Position numbers and translations under genes: made by a program
Part shown: positions 44,375-53,204 of the stretch, in pieces
Numbering within the stretch: the first letter of the stretch is position 1
Layout: each line of letters begins with the position of its first letter
Source: Oscillospiraceae bacterium
GTDB lineage: Bacteria > Bacillota > Clostridia > Oscillospirales > Oscillospiraceae
Length of the DNA stretch: 64,000 nt
NCBI GenBank assembly: GCA_015068235.1
Contig: SVKY01000003.1
Span: forward strand, 1 to 64,000
Direction: 5' to 3'
The notes under the pieces: model-generated
Databases searched by the model: none
Seen by the model: only the letters and a program-made list of their open reading frames with translations
Told to the model about the DNA's origin: nothing

Positions 44375-47300
44375 TTACACCTCCTCCACTGCTGTCCAAA
44401 ATTCTGCCGGATCCTTGATCGTTGAGATCCAGCGTTTTTCAAACTTATCCTGACAAATTTCCGCATAAGAACATCTTCCGCAGGCGTTGGAATATTCATC
44501 GATATAATACGGATTGGCATCGACAATACCATCAGCAAGCTCATCGGCAAATACTCCCACCGTACGCATCACAAAAGCCTCCAACTGATCAAACTGTTCC
44601 TTTGTCGCATGGTATTGCGGTTGGGGCAGATAGATCGGCTCTTCTCTCGGCTCCATCGCATCAAGAACAGACTCACGGTTCAAGATCATGCCGCTTCTGC
44701 GCTCACGCTCCAAGCACTTTTCTTCAAGCGCTGGGTCATATTTTCCCGAGATCGTCACCCGTTTCATATTCGCATGAAAGTACATCACACCGGCACAGTT
44801 CAAATCCTCATCGGATAACTGCCTTCCGTTTTTGCGAAGCGCAAACAGATATAAAAGCATCTGCAAACCGACACCGATCAGAATCTTCTCCATGGAGAAG
44901 CTTGCCTTGCCCGTTTTATAATCCACAACACGCACATATGCACGGTCCTTTTCATGCCAAACATCTGCCCTATCGACAACGCCGTCCAAATATGCCGTCA
45001 TTTTTTCTCCGACAATTTTCACAGACGGCATTGTCTTTCCGCTGCCAAATTCTAACTCGAACCATCTCGGCTCAAATGCGCTGACGGACATTTCCTGCCA
45101 AAGCTGCTTCACCGTCTCGAAAACCTCTGAAAAGCTGCGTCTGAAAAGATATTCTGCACGCTCGCTCTCCCACAGATCTGCCAAGATCTCACTTGTATAC
45201 CAAAGCATTCTCTCATGCGCAATTTCCAGCGTGCGCTCCTGCGAAACCGCACGGAAGCCACCCTCAGCCATCACCTGCTTGCAGGTATGCTCCAGCACAT
45301 CATGCACAAATGTGCCGAAGGTCGATGGATCCATTTTTGCCTGCTTTCGCTCCTGCGCTTTCAAGCCGTATTCCAAAAAATAGGAGAAGCGGCACGAAGC
45401 GATCTTGTCGATCTTTGACGAAGAAAGATGCAGCTCCTTGCCGTAAAGACGGCTGACCGTTTCTTCCTTCAAGCTGCCAAGCTCATGCTTTTTCGTCAGC
45501 TCTCTTGCCTTACGGCAAATGTCATTTTCACCCTCGCAGGCGCTCGGTGTTTTCACGATCTCATTGAGATAATCTCTCTCAGAGCGCTGCGTCAATGCGC
45601 GATCATCTGCGCAGCATCTTGCCATCGGAAATAGCTTTCTTGCCCGCAAAAGATAATACGCCTCTCGGCCTTGAATGCCGCCGAAATAGATACGCTCTGA
45701 CGGAACCTCTAACACGCCTGCAATCGCTGCAATTTCACGATCTAAGTTACCAATCACTCGCGGCGCAAGCTGAATACCATTGTTCCACAATTGAGTGCGA
45801 TCCTCGTCTGTCAAAAGCGTGTTGTTGCTCTGCGACGACGGGAACGCGCCTTCGTTGGCACCGAGCAAAAACAGATAACGGCTGTCTCCTCTGCGCTGAG
45901 AAAGCAGATTTCCGACATTCACGCTATCCAGCGTTGAGGGAATCGTACCGACAGCGCATTGACTCAGTGCCGTTTTGAATATCTGATAGAATCCCTCGGG
46001 GGAACGTACACTCGTGCCCAAGACACCGTACATCTGCTCCAAGAGCCTGCAAATGATAGAATAGACCTGCGCATATTGCTGCGCCTTTTGAAGCTGTTTT
46101 TGTTCGAACAGCCCATGAGCGATTGTATTTAGCTGTTCGTTGAGCTTGATTTCGTCCATAAATGCGCTGAAAGCTTGCAGCATCTGTGCCGTATTTTTGG
46201 CAGCTCTCAGATTCTCTCTCAGGCGGACAAGCGGCATAATGCAAATCATTCGATCCTCGTTAAGCTCTTGCAAAAGCGGTTCTATCGGCACTGTATTTGT
46301 ATCTGAAATTCCAAACGGACTTTTTTTCCACTCCTGCTGCCACTGTGAGCCCTGAATATCCCACATCAAAATATAATTTTCTATGCGGTCACAGCGTTCG
46401 CTTTTGATCGGCAAAAAGCCCGATTTCAAATACAGCAGCACCGTTTCCGTATCCATTGACCCCGCCGCTGCCTTTAGGGCAGACAGAAGCATATGCACGA
46501 CCTTATGGCGCAGAATATCTGTATCGCCAGCGTAATATGCAGGGATTTTTGCCCGTCTGAAAATCGTCTCCAAAATCGGCTGATATGTATCATAATCAGC
46601 ACAGGCAATGGTAATATCACGGTAACGTGCACCGCCTTCGATCAGCTTCAAAATCTCGCCTGCGGCGTTTCTGCACTCCTCCACTGCGCCGCTTCCTTCA
46701 ATGAAAACGATCTCCTCCGTTTGTGCCTCGTATGGCGTCGTATTTCCACCGAAAAGCTGTGCTTTCAATCTTTTCAGTGCGCCTTCCTCCGGTGCAGCCA
46801 ATCTTGAGATCTGCGTTTTGATCCCCTGCTTTACGGCAATCTGCTCCAACGATTTGGCAGCATTTCTCGCAGAGACAAATTGCTGCGCATCGGAGTACAG
46901 ATCATCGCAGTGAAACGCAACCGTAATTTCCGCACCACCGTTTAGCAGTGCCGCAATGATTTCCCGCTCAACGCCGTTAAAATCCGAAAAAGCGTCAATA
47001 TAAATCTTTTTCCCCTGCGCAAAATCACACTCATCAAGCATATGCAAAAGCCTTGTCAAGCGGCTCTCGGGATTTTGTCCCAAATTTGCACAAACGCTGT
47101 CATAGCTCTCCATCAAAAGCGAGAATTCTTCTGCCTTCACAGCCAAAACACCGCTCAGTGCAAGGGCTGTCGATCTCAATTTTTCAGCGCTGATGCAGAA
47201 GCTGCGAAGCTCCTCGATCGTGTCGATCAATTTAAGCAAAAACGCCGGCTTGTCCACACTGTTGGCATATAGCTTCAATCGTGAGCGCACCTGTTCGACC

Positions 47301-47578
47301 GCAAGCGACATCAAAAGCAGCTTGCCTGCTGCATCCGTCTGCGTTTGTGCACCGCCTCCATAGAGCGAAAACACACGAGTTGCCAAGCGTGAAAAGCTCA
47401 GCACAATCGCATATCGATTGATCTGCGGACCGCCAATTTGGCATAGCTGCTTTTCCGCCATATGTGAAAACTGCTCCGGAACAAGCAAAATCTGTCCCTG
47501 TATTTTATTGCTGCATATTTCATCAAAAATTCTTTTGCTGTTCAATTTTCTGTCTGTCGATAACCAAATTCGAAGCAC
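44375..47578 (-). CDS. addB: AddB, helicase-like/nuclease subunit of AddAB
   Basis: Partner of AddA in double-strand break repair. 1067 residues, somewhat shorter than Bacillus AddB. The C-terminal nuclease centre is VVDYKTGKASFS (about 895-906). The iron-sulfur staple is complete: one Cys in KIASCRFSYFLEYG near 717 and CGRCSYAEIC near the end. The N-terminal helicase-like half lacks a normal Walker A, as in other AddB. The start is GTG 47576-47578, with GAGGTGAT upstream. Confidence 0.94.
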   Translation of the reverse strand: MLRIWLSTDRKLNSKRIFDEICSNKIQGQILLVPEQFSHMAEKQLCQIGGPQINRYAIVLSFSRLATRVFSLYGGGAQTQTDAAGKLLLMSLAVEQVRSRLKLYANSVDKPAFLLKLIDTIEELRSFCISAEKLRSTALALSGVLAVKAEEFSLLMESYDSVCANLGQNPESRLTRLLHMLDECDFAQGKKIYIDAFSDFNGVEREIIAALLNGGAEITVAFHCDDLYSDAQQFVSARNAAKSLEQIAVKQGIKTQISRLAAPEEGALKRLKAQLFGGNTTPYEAQTEEIVFIEGSGAVEECRNAAGEILKLIEGGARYRDITIACADYDTYQPILETIFRRAKIPAYYAGDTDILRHKVVHMLLSALKAAAGSMDTETVLLYLKSGFLPIKSERCDRIENYILMWDIQGSQWQQEWKKSPFGISDTNTVPIEPLLQELNEDRMICIMPLVRLRENLRAAKNTAQMLQAFSAFMDEIKLNEQLNTIAHGLFEQKQLQKAQQYAQVYSIICRLLEQMYGVLGTSVRSPEGFYQIFKTALSQCAVGTIPSTLDSVNVGNLLSQRRGDSRYLFLLGANEGAFPSSQSNNTLLTDEDRTQLWNNGIQLAPRVIGNLDREIAAIAGVLEVPSERIYFGGIQGREAYYLLRARKLFPMARCCADDRALTQRSERDYLNEIVKTPSACEGENDICRKARELTKKHELGSLKEETVSRLYGKELHLSSSKIDKIASCRFSYFLEYGLKAQERKQAKMDPSTFGTFVHDVLEHTCKQVMAEGGFRAVSQERTLEIAHERMLWYTSEILADLWESERAEYLFRRSFSEVFETVKQLWQEMSVSAFEPRWFELEFGSGKTMPSVKIVGEKMTAYLDGVVDRADVWHEKDRAYVRVVDYKTGKASFSMEKILIGVGLQMLLYLFALRKNGRQLSDEDLNCAGVMYFHANMKRVTISGKYDPALEEKCLERERRSGMILNRESVLDAMEPREEPIYLPQPQYHATKEQFDQLEAFVMRTVGVFADELADGIVDANPYYIDEYSNACGRCSYAEICQDKFEKRWISTIKDPAEFWTAVEEV

Positions 47579-47598
47579 TTCATATCACCTCAAATATT

Positions 47599-47607
47599 AT
47601 TATACCA
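47599..47607 (-). promoter_or_regulatory. Extended -10 promoter for addBA
   Basis: TGGTATAAT on the minus strand, about 20 nt before the GTG of addB. No convincing -35 box at the right distance, so this is a weak call. Confidence 0.45.
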
Positions 47608-47626
47608 TATTTTTTGTCATAAAAAA

Positions 47627-47652
47627 AGAAAAACCTGCATAAGCGCAGGCTT
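47627..47652 (-). terminator. Probable terminator of the YitT-family gene
   Basis: CCTGC/GCAGG stem (47634-47638 with 47645-47649), extended by A/T pairs. On the minus strand it is followed by a T-run. It lies about 40 nt after the stop. Confidence 0.65.
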
Positions 47653-47693
47653 TTCAATCCAACTGTCATAATTTTCTTCATGTTGTAGCGGCA

Positions 47694-48554
47694 TCATTTC
47701 GATCTGCTGAAATTACCCATCGTTTCCTTCACGGCGGAAAGATAGGCAAAGCTGCCGGGGAATTGCTCCAAAATTTTCTGAAATTCGACGATCTGGCGCT
47801 TGTTCACAAGACAGATCAAGAGGGTCTTGTTTTGATTCGTGAAGCCACCGACTGCCGAAATTTCCGTTACACCATGGTGAAGCGTTTCCATGATCGCCAT
47901 TTTCAGTTCTTTTGGCTGCTCGGTTACGATCTCAAACTTCACAGCTTCCTTGAAGCCCTTGAGCATCATATCGCTAACCTTGCTGGAAATAAAACAGTAC
48001 ATCAGGCACAAGATAACAGGCTCGATCTTAAAATCATAGACAAAATAAGATACGCTTGCCACAACAGCATTGAACGCAAAGAGTACCCAAAGCAGGTTCA
48101 TCTGTGGTTTGTGGTGGTGTATCCACGCCGCAATCAGGTCAGATCCGCCCGTGCAACCATTTCTGCGCATCACAATGCCATAGCAAAATCCACTGATCAC
48201 ACCGCCCGTCAGTGGTCCTAAGATCATGCTGTTATCCGTTTCATAGATCAGCATGCTCAGATCGATATGATCCAAGCAGACCAAGAAACCGGAAAAAACG
48301 ACCGCAAAAACCGTCGTATGGATCACATATTCCGAATCGACCCAGCGATGCACGATCAAAAGCAGTGGAATATTGACCAAGAACGTGAGAAAACCGACAG
48401 AAAAGCCCGTGGTATGCTGTATCATCGTTGCAATGCCGGGGATTCCCGAGGGTGCAAATTCATTCGGATAAACAAAAATATGGTAGCTAAACGCTAATAA
48501 AAGCGCCGCAAAAATGATCACGATGTAATCTTGAACTTTACGAAATGTCTGCAT
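47694..48554 (-). CDS. YitT family membrane protein (DUF161/DUF2179)
   Basis: Membrane protein of 286 residues with five to six hydrophobic helices in residues 10-205, including FVYPNEFAPSGIPGIATMI and GGVISGFCYGIVMRRNGCTGGSDLI, which are typical YitT motifs. A soluble C-terminal DUF2179 domain (about 210-280) ends in a short Ser-Arg-Ser-Lys. Transport function has been proposed for the family, but the substrate is unknown. GGAGG precedes ATG 48552-48554; a promoter TTGACA-N17-TATATA lies at 48591-48619. Confidence 0.92.
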   Translation of the reverse strand: MQTFRKVQDYIVIIFAALLLAFSYHIFVYPNEFAPSGIPGIATMIQHTTGFSVGFLTFLVNIPLLLIVHRWVDSEYVIHTTVFAVVFSGFLVCLDHIDLSMLIYETDNSMILGPLTGGVISGFCYGIVMRRNGCTGGSDLIAAWIHHHKPQMNLLWVLFAFNAVVASVSYFVYDFKIEPVILCLMYCFISSKVSDMMLKGFKEAVKFEIVTEQPKELKMAIMETLHHGVTEISAVGGFTNQNKTLLICLVNKRQIVEFQKILEQFPGSFAYLSAVKETMGNFSRSK

Positions 48555-48590
48555 CTGCGAGACCTCCGAAGCATAAAAAATCCAAAGACA

Positions 48591-48619
48591 TATATACCAA
48601 TTTTTCGGTCGATTGTCAA
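48591..48619 (-). promoter_or_regulatory. Promoter of the YitT-family gene
   Basis: Minus strand TTGACA (48614-48619), 17-nt spacer, TATATA (48591-48596). Confidence 0.8.
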
Positions 48620-48628
48620 CTACAAATA

Positions 48629-48657
48629 TTGACAGAAAACGTAAATAATGTTAAAAT
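48629..48657 (+). promoter_or_regulatory. Divergent promoter of the truncated HExxH gene
   Basis: Plus strand TTGACA (48629-48634), 17-nt spacer, TAAAAT (48652-48657). Its -35 box lies only 9 nt from the -35 box of the opposite promoter. Confidence 0.75.
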
Positions 48658-48682
48658 TTTTGCAAAGAAGGAGGTTGTTGCC

Positions 48683-48988
48683 ATGACGCAACAGCAACTT
48701 TGCAATCTGTATCATCTCGTAAAAGCCGAGGTTGATAAGGTTGATTTTTCAAGTCTTTGGGACGGATTTGCGCCACTTAGATTTGCGCTTTATGATCAGG
48801 AGCTGTGCTGTTTTGACGGTGAGATGATCAAAAAAACAAACGATTTTCTTGCCAACACCGCAATCAATTATCGCGGTGAATGGATCGCCATTTGGAACGT
48901 CAGCGATGAAATCGACCCGAAGATTTTGGCATCAAAAATGGTCCATGAGATGTTCCACGGCTTTCAGCATCCATCTTTTACAAAATAA
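48683..48988 (+). CDS. Short protein ending just after an HExxH motif, probably a truncated metallopeptidase-like gene
   Basis: 101 residues from ATG 48683, with AAGGAGG 7 nt upstream and a good promoter at 48629-48657. I do not recognise the family. No signal peptide or helix. Residues 86-93 read MVHEMFHG, a zinc-binding HExxH (H88, E89, H92), but only nine residues follow, so no third zinc ligand is available. The stop is 1 nt before a strong hairpin (48990-49022), and a repeat element begins there. This suggests that the rest of a longer gene has been lost and the remnant now ends at the terminator of the convergent operon. A real short protein is the alternative. Confidence 0.7.
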   Translation: MTQQQLCNLYHLVKAEVDKVDFSSLWDGFAPLRFALYDQELCCFDGEMIKKTNDFLANTAINYRGEWIAIWNVSDEIDPKILASKMVHEMFHGFQHPSFTK

Positions 48989-49022
48989 AAATCCCATGGA
49001 GCGTACTTTGCTCCATGGGATT
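48986..49022. terminator. Terminator between convergent genes
   Basis: 12-bp stem AATCCCATGGAG/CTCCATGGGATT (48990-49001 with 49011-49022), 9-nt loop. The T-run lies on the minus strand, so it mainly ends the ftsK-ECF transcript. Confidence 0.85.
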
Positions 49023-49072
49023 AATACTAATCGCCGATTAAAACACTCATTTTAATTGGTGATTGGTATAAA
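49022..49072. repeat. 51-bp palindromic intergenic element, copy 2
   Basis: Same layout as 25601-25651: left arm TAATACTAATCGCCGATTAA, right arm TTTAATTGGTGATTGGTATA. The core AATCGCCGATTAAA and GATTGGTATAAA are identical in both copies. It abuts the terminator and lies 5 nt from the stop of the ECF gene. Confidence 0.8.
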
Positions 49073-49077
49073 CTATA

Positions 49078-49680
49078 TTATCTACGTTTTTTGACCGCTT
49101 GAATGATCGTTGTGATCGCCGGTGCAGAAACAAGGTTGATTCCCAGCTCGACCAAGAAGTTGATTCCGGTCAGACCCACGATCATGTAGACAAAAACGTT
49201 CTCGCCTGCTGCCCACTCGACCAAAATATCCTGATAGAACAACGCCATGCACAGGCAAAACAGACCTGTGTTGACAATCGGCGCCGTGATTGCCGAAAAG
49301 ATGACAGCAATTTGCGATCTGCAGCGATTGTTTGCAAACAGCTTCAAGCACAGAGCATAAACCGCACCTGCACAAAAGCCGCACATACAGCCCTTGAGCA
49401 TGCAGACAAACAAGCAGATATACGGATTGGCATTAAATAAAATATTGCCGCCAACATCTGTGCCGTTGACACAGCCGATGTAAACAATCAAGCCGAACAC
49501 GCCGCCAAGAATAGCGCCTGCACCCTTACCGTAAAATGCCGAGCCCACTACGATTGGGATCAAGACAAGGGTAAAGGAGATCGGACCGATCTTCAGGCTT
49601 CCTGCCAAGAGCTGTAACACAACAATGATGGCAGAAAGCAATGCAAGGGTAACGTACTTTGAAATTTGGGAATGCTTCAA
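49078..49680 (-). CDS. ECF transporter S component, substrate unknown
   Basis: Substrate-binding membrane subunit of an energy-coupling-factor vitamin or cofactor importer. 200 residues, about six hydrophobic segments. Typical features: VTLALLSAIIVVLQ at the N-terminus, IGPISFTLVLIPIVVGSAFYGKGAGAILGG and a basic C-terminal tail. It begins with TTG (49678-49680) after AGGAGG and 8 nt. It follows ftsK at 79 nt, with no riboswitch in that gap. No ATPase or T component is in the window, so it would use a shared module. The substrate cannot be read from the sequence. Confidence 0.85.
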   Translation of the reverse strand: MKHSQISKYVTLALLSAIIVVLQLLAGSLKIGPISFTLVLIPIVVGSAFYGKGAGAILGGVFGLIVYIGCVNGTDVGGNILFNANPYICLFVCMLKGCMCGFCAGAVYALCLKLFANNRCRSQIAVIFSAITAPIVNTGLFCLCMALFYQDILVEWAAGENVFVYMIVGLTGINFLVELGINLVSAPAITTIIQAVKKRR

Positions 49681-49759
49681 TTGAAAAACCTCCTGCTGTC
49701 GCTCCGCGAAAGCGGATGCAACGCGAATTTATTTTGTATCCGTCTTTTGACGGCTACAA

Positions 49760-52300
49760 TCAGGGAATTTCCTCCTCCACAGGAGGATTGGGATCATAGG
49801 TGCCGTTTTGCATCTGCTCCCACTGTTCTTTCGTGATGAGAAGCTGTCTGGGCTTTGCGCCCTCAAAAGGACCGACAATCCCCTTCTCTTCCATTTCATC
49901 AACAATTCTTGCTGCTCTGGCATAGCCCAGCTTCAATCTGCGTTGGAGCATTGAGACAGAAGCCTGTCCTGTCTCCAAAATCACCTCGACCGCAGCCGGA
50001 AGCAGCTCATCTCCATCTCTGTCCGATGCGCTTTGAGCGCTGTCGGCATTGGAAGAAGCGTGCTTACCGCTCTGTTCGGCACGTTTTTCGATATGCTCCA
50101 TGATTTCGCTGGAATAATCGCTTGTCGTTTGCGCCTTAATTGAGCTGACGACTGCCTGCACCTCATCTTCATTGATGAAGCAGCCTTGAACTCTCTTGGG
50201 CTTTCCCTGTCCGAGCGGTGCAAAAAGCATATCACCCTTACCGACCAGCTTCTCAGCACCGGGCGTATCCAGAATGATACGAGATTCCATTGCGGAAGAA
50301 ACGGCAAATGCGATTCTGGAAGGAATATTCGCCTTCATCAAGCCGGTGATCACATCCGCTGACGGACGCTGTGTCGCAATGACCAAATGGATGCCCGAAG
50401 CACGTCCCATCTGTGCAATACGGCAAATGGATTCTTCAACTTCCTTCGCCGCCACCAGCATTAAGTCTGCCAGCTCGTCGATCACAACAACGACCTGCGG
50501 AAGCTTCTGTTCATCAGGATCGCTTGCAATGGCTTTATTGTACGACTCAAGATCACGCACACCCTGCTCGCTCATCAAGCGATAACGGCGCATCATCTCC
50601 GTTACCGTCCATTGCAGCGCACCTGCTGCCTTCTTTGGATCGGTGACCACGGGGATCAGCAGATGCGGAATGCCGTTATAAACGCCCAATTCGACCATTT
50701 TTGGGTCAACCATGATCAGTCGCACCTCATCAGGTCGAGATTTATACAATAGCGAGATGATCAGCGTATTCATGCAAACCGATTTGCCCGAACCCGTCGT
50801 ACCGGCAATCAGCATATGCGGAAGCTTTGCAATATCGCCAACGATGCAGTTGCCGCTGATATCCTTGCCGACTGCAAAGGAAACTCGGGATTTGCTGTTT
50901 TTGAACGCCGCAGAATCGATCACATCACGGGCATAAACCGTGTTGACCGCCTTATTCGGCACCTCGATACCAACAACGGAGATGCGGTCGGGAATCGCAG
51001 AGATGCGCACACCCGTTGCGCCAAGGGACAGTGCAATATCATCCGACAAGTTCGTAATTCTCGAAAGCTTTACGCCCGGATCAAGCTCCAGCTCGTATCT
51101 TGTGATCGACGGACCACGAATCACATTGACGATATGCGGCTCAATGCCAAAGCTCTTGAGTGCATCTGCCAGCCGCTTGGAATTTTCACGCATTTCGCCT
51201 GTTGCATCGATCGCATTGCCTCGATTCTGCGAAAGCAGCGTCACAGACGGATAAACATATTCACTCGGCGCAGCTTCCGTATTTTTCGCAATTTCCTCGG
51301 AAATAACATTCGCCTGCTGTTCTGCCTCGCCACGTTTAAGCTTTTCGCTCTCGGGCTTTAATTCCGGCATGCCGGAGATCGGATCGACCTTTTCTATCGG
51401 TTTTTCAACAATCACAGGCGGTTTTTCTATCGGCTTTGTAATCGGCTTTTCAGCAATCACAGACTTTTCGATCGGCATCGGCTCATTGAGTTCGATCTCA
51501 TCGATCGTGACCTGCTGCTTTTCCACATCCACTGCAGAAATGTCCTTTTCCTTACGCTTCTTTTCTATGTATTCATCGGGCGAGATCGGTCGTTCCTTTT
51601 TCTCCTTTTTGGTCTTTGTCACAGGGGGATCGTCCACAGGAAGATCGATATCGGATGCCGACATTTTTCGACTTCTATGCTCCTGACGCTTTTCGACAAT
51701 ACGGTTGACAAAGCGTTCCTCCTTCGTCCCCTGCTTTTCCTCCCTTTCAGGTTCAGGGACATTCTTAACTGCATTGATCATGCCATTGACGGTCATTCCC
51801 GAGCAATACAAAACTTCCAATGCAAGCAGCAAAATAAATACGATCAGCGCACCAACCTTCGACAAAGCAAGCGAAATCAAATTCGCCACAAGTCCGGGGA
51901 GCAATCCGCCTGTCTGCCATGTCTTGCCACCGGAATAGAGCTTGGCAATACTCAAGCCTACATCATCACTGCCGAACAAAGCAGTGACCAAATGTACAAC
52001 CGCCGACAGTGTCAGCACGATCGCAAGCGTAGAGGTAATTCTCAATCGCACAGATTTCCCACGGCTCTTGAACAAAATGATGCCTGTGTACACCAGCACA
52101 AACGGAAGCACGTATCTGCCCAATTGACCGAACAGACCGCCAATGAGCGCAGCACAGGGCATTAATAGGAAAGCATCTACATCGAAGCAGCAAAGCAGTG
52201 CAAAAATGCCTAAAACAATACACAGCAATGCGATCAGCTCACGACGGTTTTGCTGTTCTTTTTTGGATGATGTACGTTTCGATTTTCCTTTGTTAGCCAT
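49760..52300 (-). CDS. ftsK: DNA translocase FtsK/SpoIIIE
   Basis: Septum-located ATP-driven pump that clears or packages chromosomal DNA during division or sporulation. 846 residues. A basic N-terminus is followed by four hydrophobic segments (about 22-180). A Lys/Glu/Pro-rich linker follows (about 185-340, repeated EKPI/EKP units). The RecA-like motor has Walker A GTTGSGKS near 502 and Walker B VVVIDELADLM near 607. The C-terminal gamma winged helix reads GYARAARIVDEMEEKGIVGP (about 792-811). ATG with GGAG upstream, 11 nt after the UppP-like gene. Confidence 0.96.
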   Translation of the reverse strand: MANKGKSKRTSSKKEQQNRRELIALLCIVLGIFALLCCFDVDAFLLMPCAALIGGLFGQLGRYVLPFVLVYTGIILFKSRGKSVRLRITSTLAIVLTLSAVVHLVTALFGSDDVGLSIAKLYSGGKTWQTGGLLPGLVANLISLALSKVGALIVFILLLALEVLYCSGMTVNGMINAVKNVPEPEREEKQGTKEERFVNRIVEKRQEHRSRKMSASDIDLPVDDPPVTKTKKEKKERPISPDEYIEKKRKEKDISAVDVEKQQVTIDEIELNEPMPIEKSVIAEKPITKPIEKPPVIVEKPIEKVDPISGMPELKPESEKLKRGEAEQQANVISEEIAKNTEAAPSEYVYPSVTLLSQNRGNAIDATGEMRENSKRLADALKSFGIEPHIVNVIRGPSITRYELELDPGVKLSRITNLSDDIALSLGATGVRISAIPDRISVVGIEVPNKAVNTVYARDVIDSAAFKNSKSRVSFAVGKDISGNCIVGDIAKLPHMLIAGTTGSGKSVCMNTLIISLLYKSRPDEVRLIMVDPKMVELGVYNGIPHLLIPVVTDPKKAAGALQWTVTEMMRRYRLMSEQGVRDLESYNKAIASDPDEQKLPQVVVVIDELADLMLVAAKEVEESICRIAQMGRASGIHLVIATQRPSADVITGLMKANIPSRIAFAVSSAMESRIILDTPGAEKLVGKGDMLFAPLGQGKPKRVQGCFINEDEVQAVVSSIKAQTTSDYSSEIMEHIEKRAEQSGKHASSNADSAQSASDRDGDELLPAAVEVILETGQASVSMLQRRLKLGYARAARIVDEMEEKGIVGPFEGAKPRQLLITKEQWEQMQNGTYDPNPPVEEEIP

Positions 52301-52311
52301 TTCACATCTCC

Positions 52312-53139
52312 TTACGCATTAATCAAGGCGAGGATCGCCGCAAGAGCAGCAACCTCAAGGCAGTAGAAAACAAACACCTTCAGCTTCACACGTTGCAGCA
52401 GATATCTGAAATATTGAATCGCAAAGTAGCCGAACACCGCACTGAAAATCAATGCAAACAGGCACGGCAAAATGATACCTGTGCTAAACGAGCCAAAGGC
52501 AAAGCCTCGGATCAGGTAAAAAACAAACACAACCGCCTGATATGCAAGAGTGAGCATATAGGCAATGCGAACATTGTACTGTAGAGAAATTCCCCTTGCA
52601 CGTCCGATGGCAACCGAGCTTCCGAGCGCCGACATTCCGGGAAATACCGACAGCATTCTCATGATGCCGATCAAGACCATGTCCCCAAGCGTTACGGTTT
52701 TCTCATCCTTCTTGCCAACTCTGCCACGGCAGCAGAGGTACAAAATACCAGCATTGACGGCAAAGAATACGATCACATAAAGCAGTCTTTCGATGCGCTC
52801 TGCAGCTGCCAAGAAAAATAGCGAGAACAGCGTGATGAAAAATGCAATACAGCCGAGCATAAAACTCCTGCGCTGCAGGCGATTCGGACGCTGCGAAGGG
52901 CGCACACGCCTTCTACCAAACATGCGCAGCATTCGTTTTGTCTCCATCGGAAAGGATAGATAGATCGCCAATGAAACACCAATGCAGATGGCAGCGCGAA
53001 CAAAATAGCCGCCGCCATCTGTAAGTGATGACATATGAAACGCATTTCTCAGCAAAACAGCGTGACCCGAAAACGAAATCGGCAGCAGCTCAGCGATCCC
53101 ACCAAAAATACCGTAAATAATAGCTTCCCAAATCTTCAA
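52312..53139 (-). CDS. UppP/BacA-like membrane protein with altered catalytic motifs
   Basis: Related to undecaprenyl-diphosphate phosphatase, which recycles the lipid carrier of wall synthesis. 275 residues with about seven or eight hydrophobic segments, normal size. The first motif, normally VEGLTEFLPVSSTGH, reads GGIAELLPISFSGH: the first conserved Glu is Gly and the catalytic-region Ser is Phe. The second motif, normally PGxSRSG, reads FPGMSALG, so the essential Arg is gone. It may therefore be a non-phosphatase paralogue. A basic insertion (FGRRRVRPSQRPNRLQRR, about 74-91) lies in a loop. The start is TTG 53137-53139, with GAGGAG upstream. It is the first gene of an operon with ftsK. Confidence 0.8.
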   Translation of the reverse strand: MKIWEAIIYGIFGGIAELLPISFSGHAVLLRNAFHMSSLTDGGGYFVRAAICIGVSLAIYLSFPMETKRMLRMFGRRRVRPSQRPNRLQRRSFMLGCIAFFITLFSLFFLAAAERIERLLYVIVFFAVNAGILYLCCRGRVGKKDEKTVTLGDMVLIGIMRMLSVFPGMSALGSSVAIGRARGISLQYNVRIAYMLTLAYQAVVFVFYLIRGFAFGSFSTGIILPCLFALIFSAVFGYFAIQYFRYLLQRVKLKVFVFYCLEVAALAAILALINA

Positions 53140-53178
53140 GTGCAGTCTCCTCTGTCTGTTTGGATACTCTTAAAGATT

Positions 53179-53187
53179 ATTATATCA
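53179..53187 (-). promoter_or_regulatory. Extended -10 promoter of the UppP-like/ftsK operon
   Basis: TGATATAAT on the minus strand, about 40 nt before the TTG start. The -35 match (TAGAAA at 17 nt) is poor. Confidence 0.5.
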
Positions 53188-53204
53188 TAAATTTTTGAAA
53201 ATTT

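Noticed and set aside
48683..48988. Functional zinc metallopeptidase
   Set aside because: HExxH is present, but the protein ends nine residues later, leaving no room for a third zinc ligand or substrate site.
49681..49759. Vitamin riboswitch before the ECF S component
   Set aside because: The gap is only 79 nt and holds a short CCGC/GCGG hairpin, too small for the known vitamin riboswitches.
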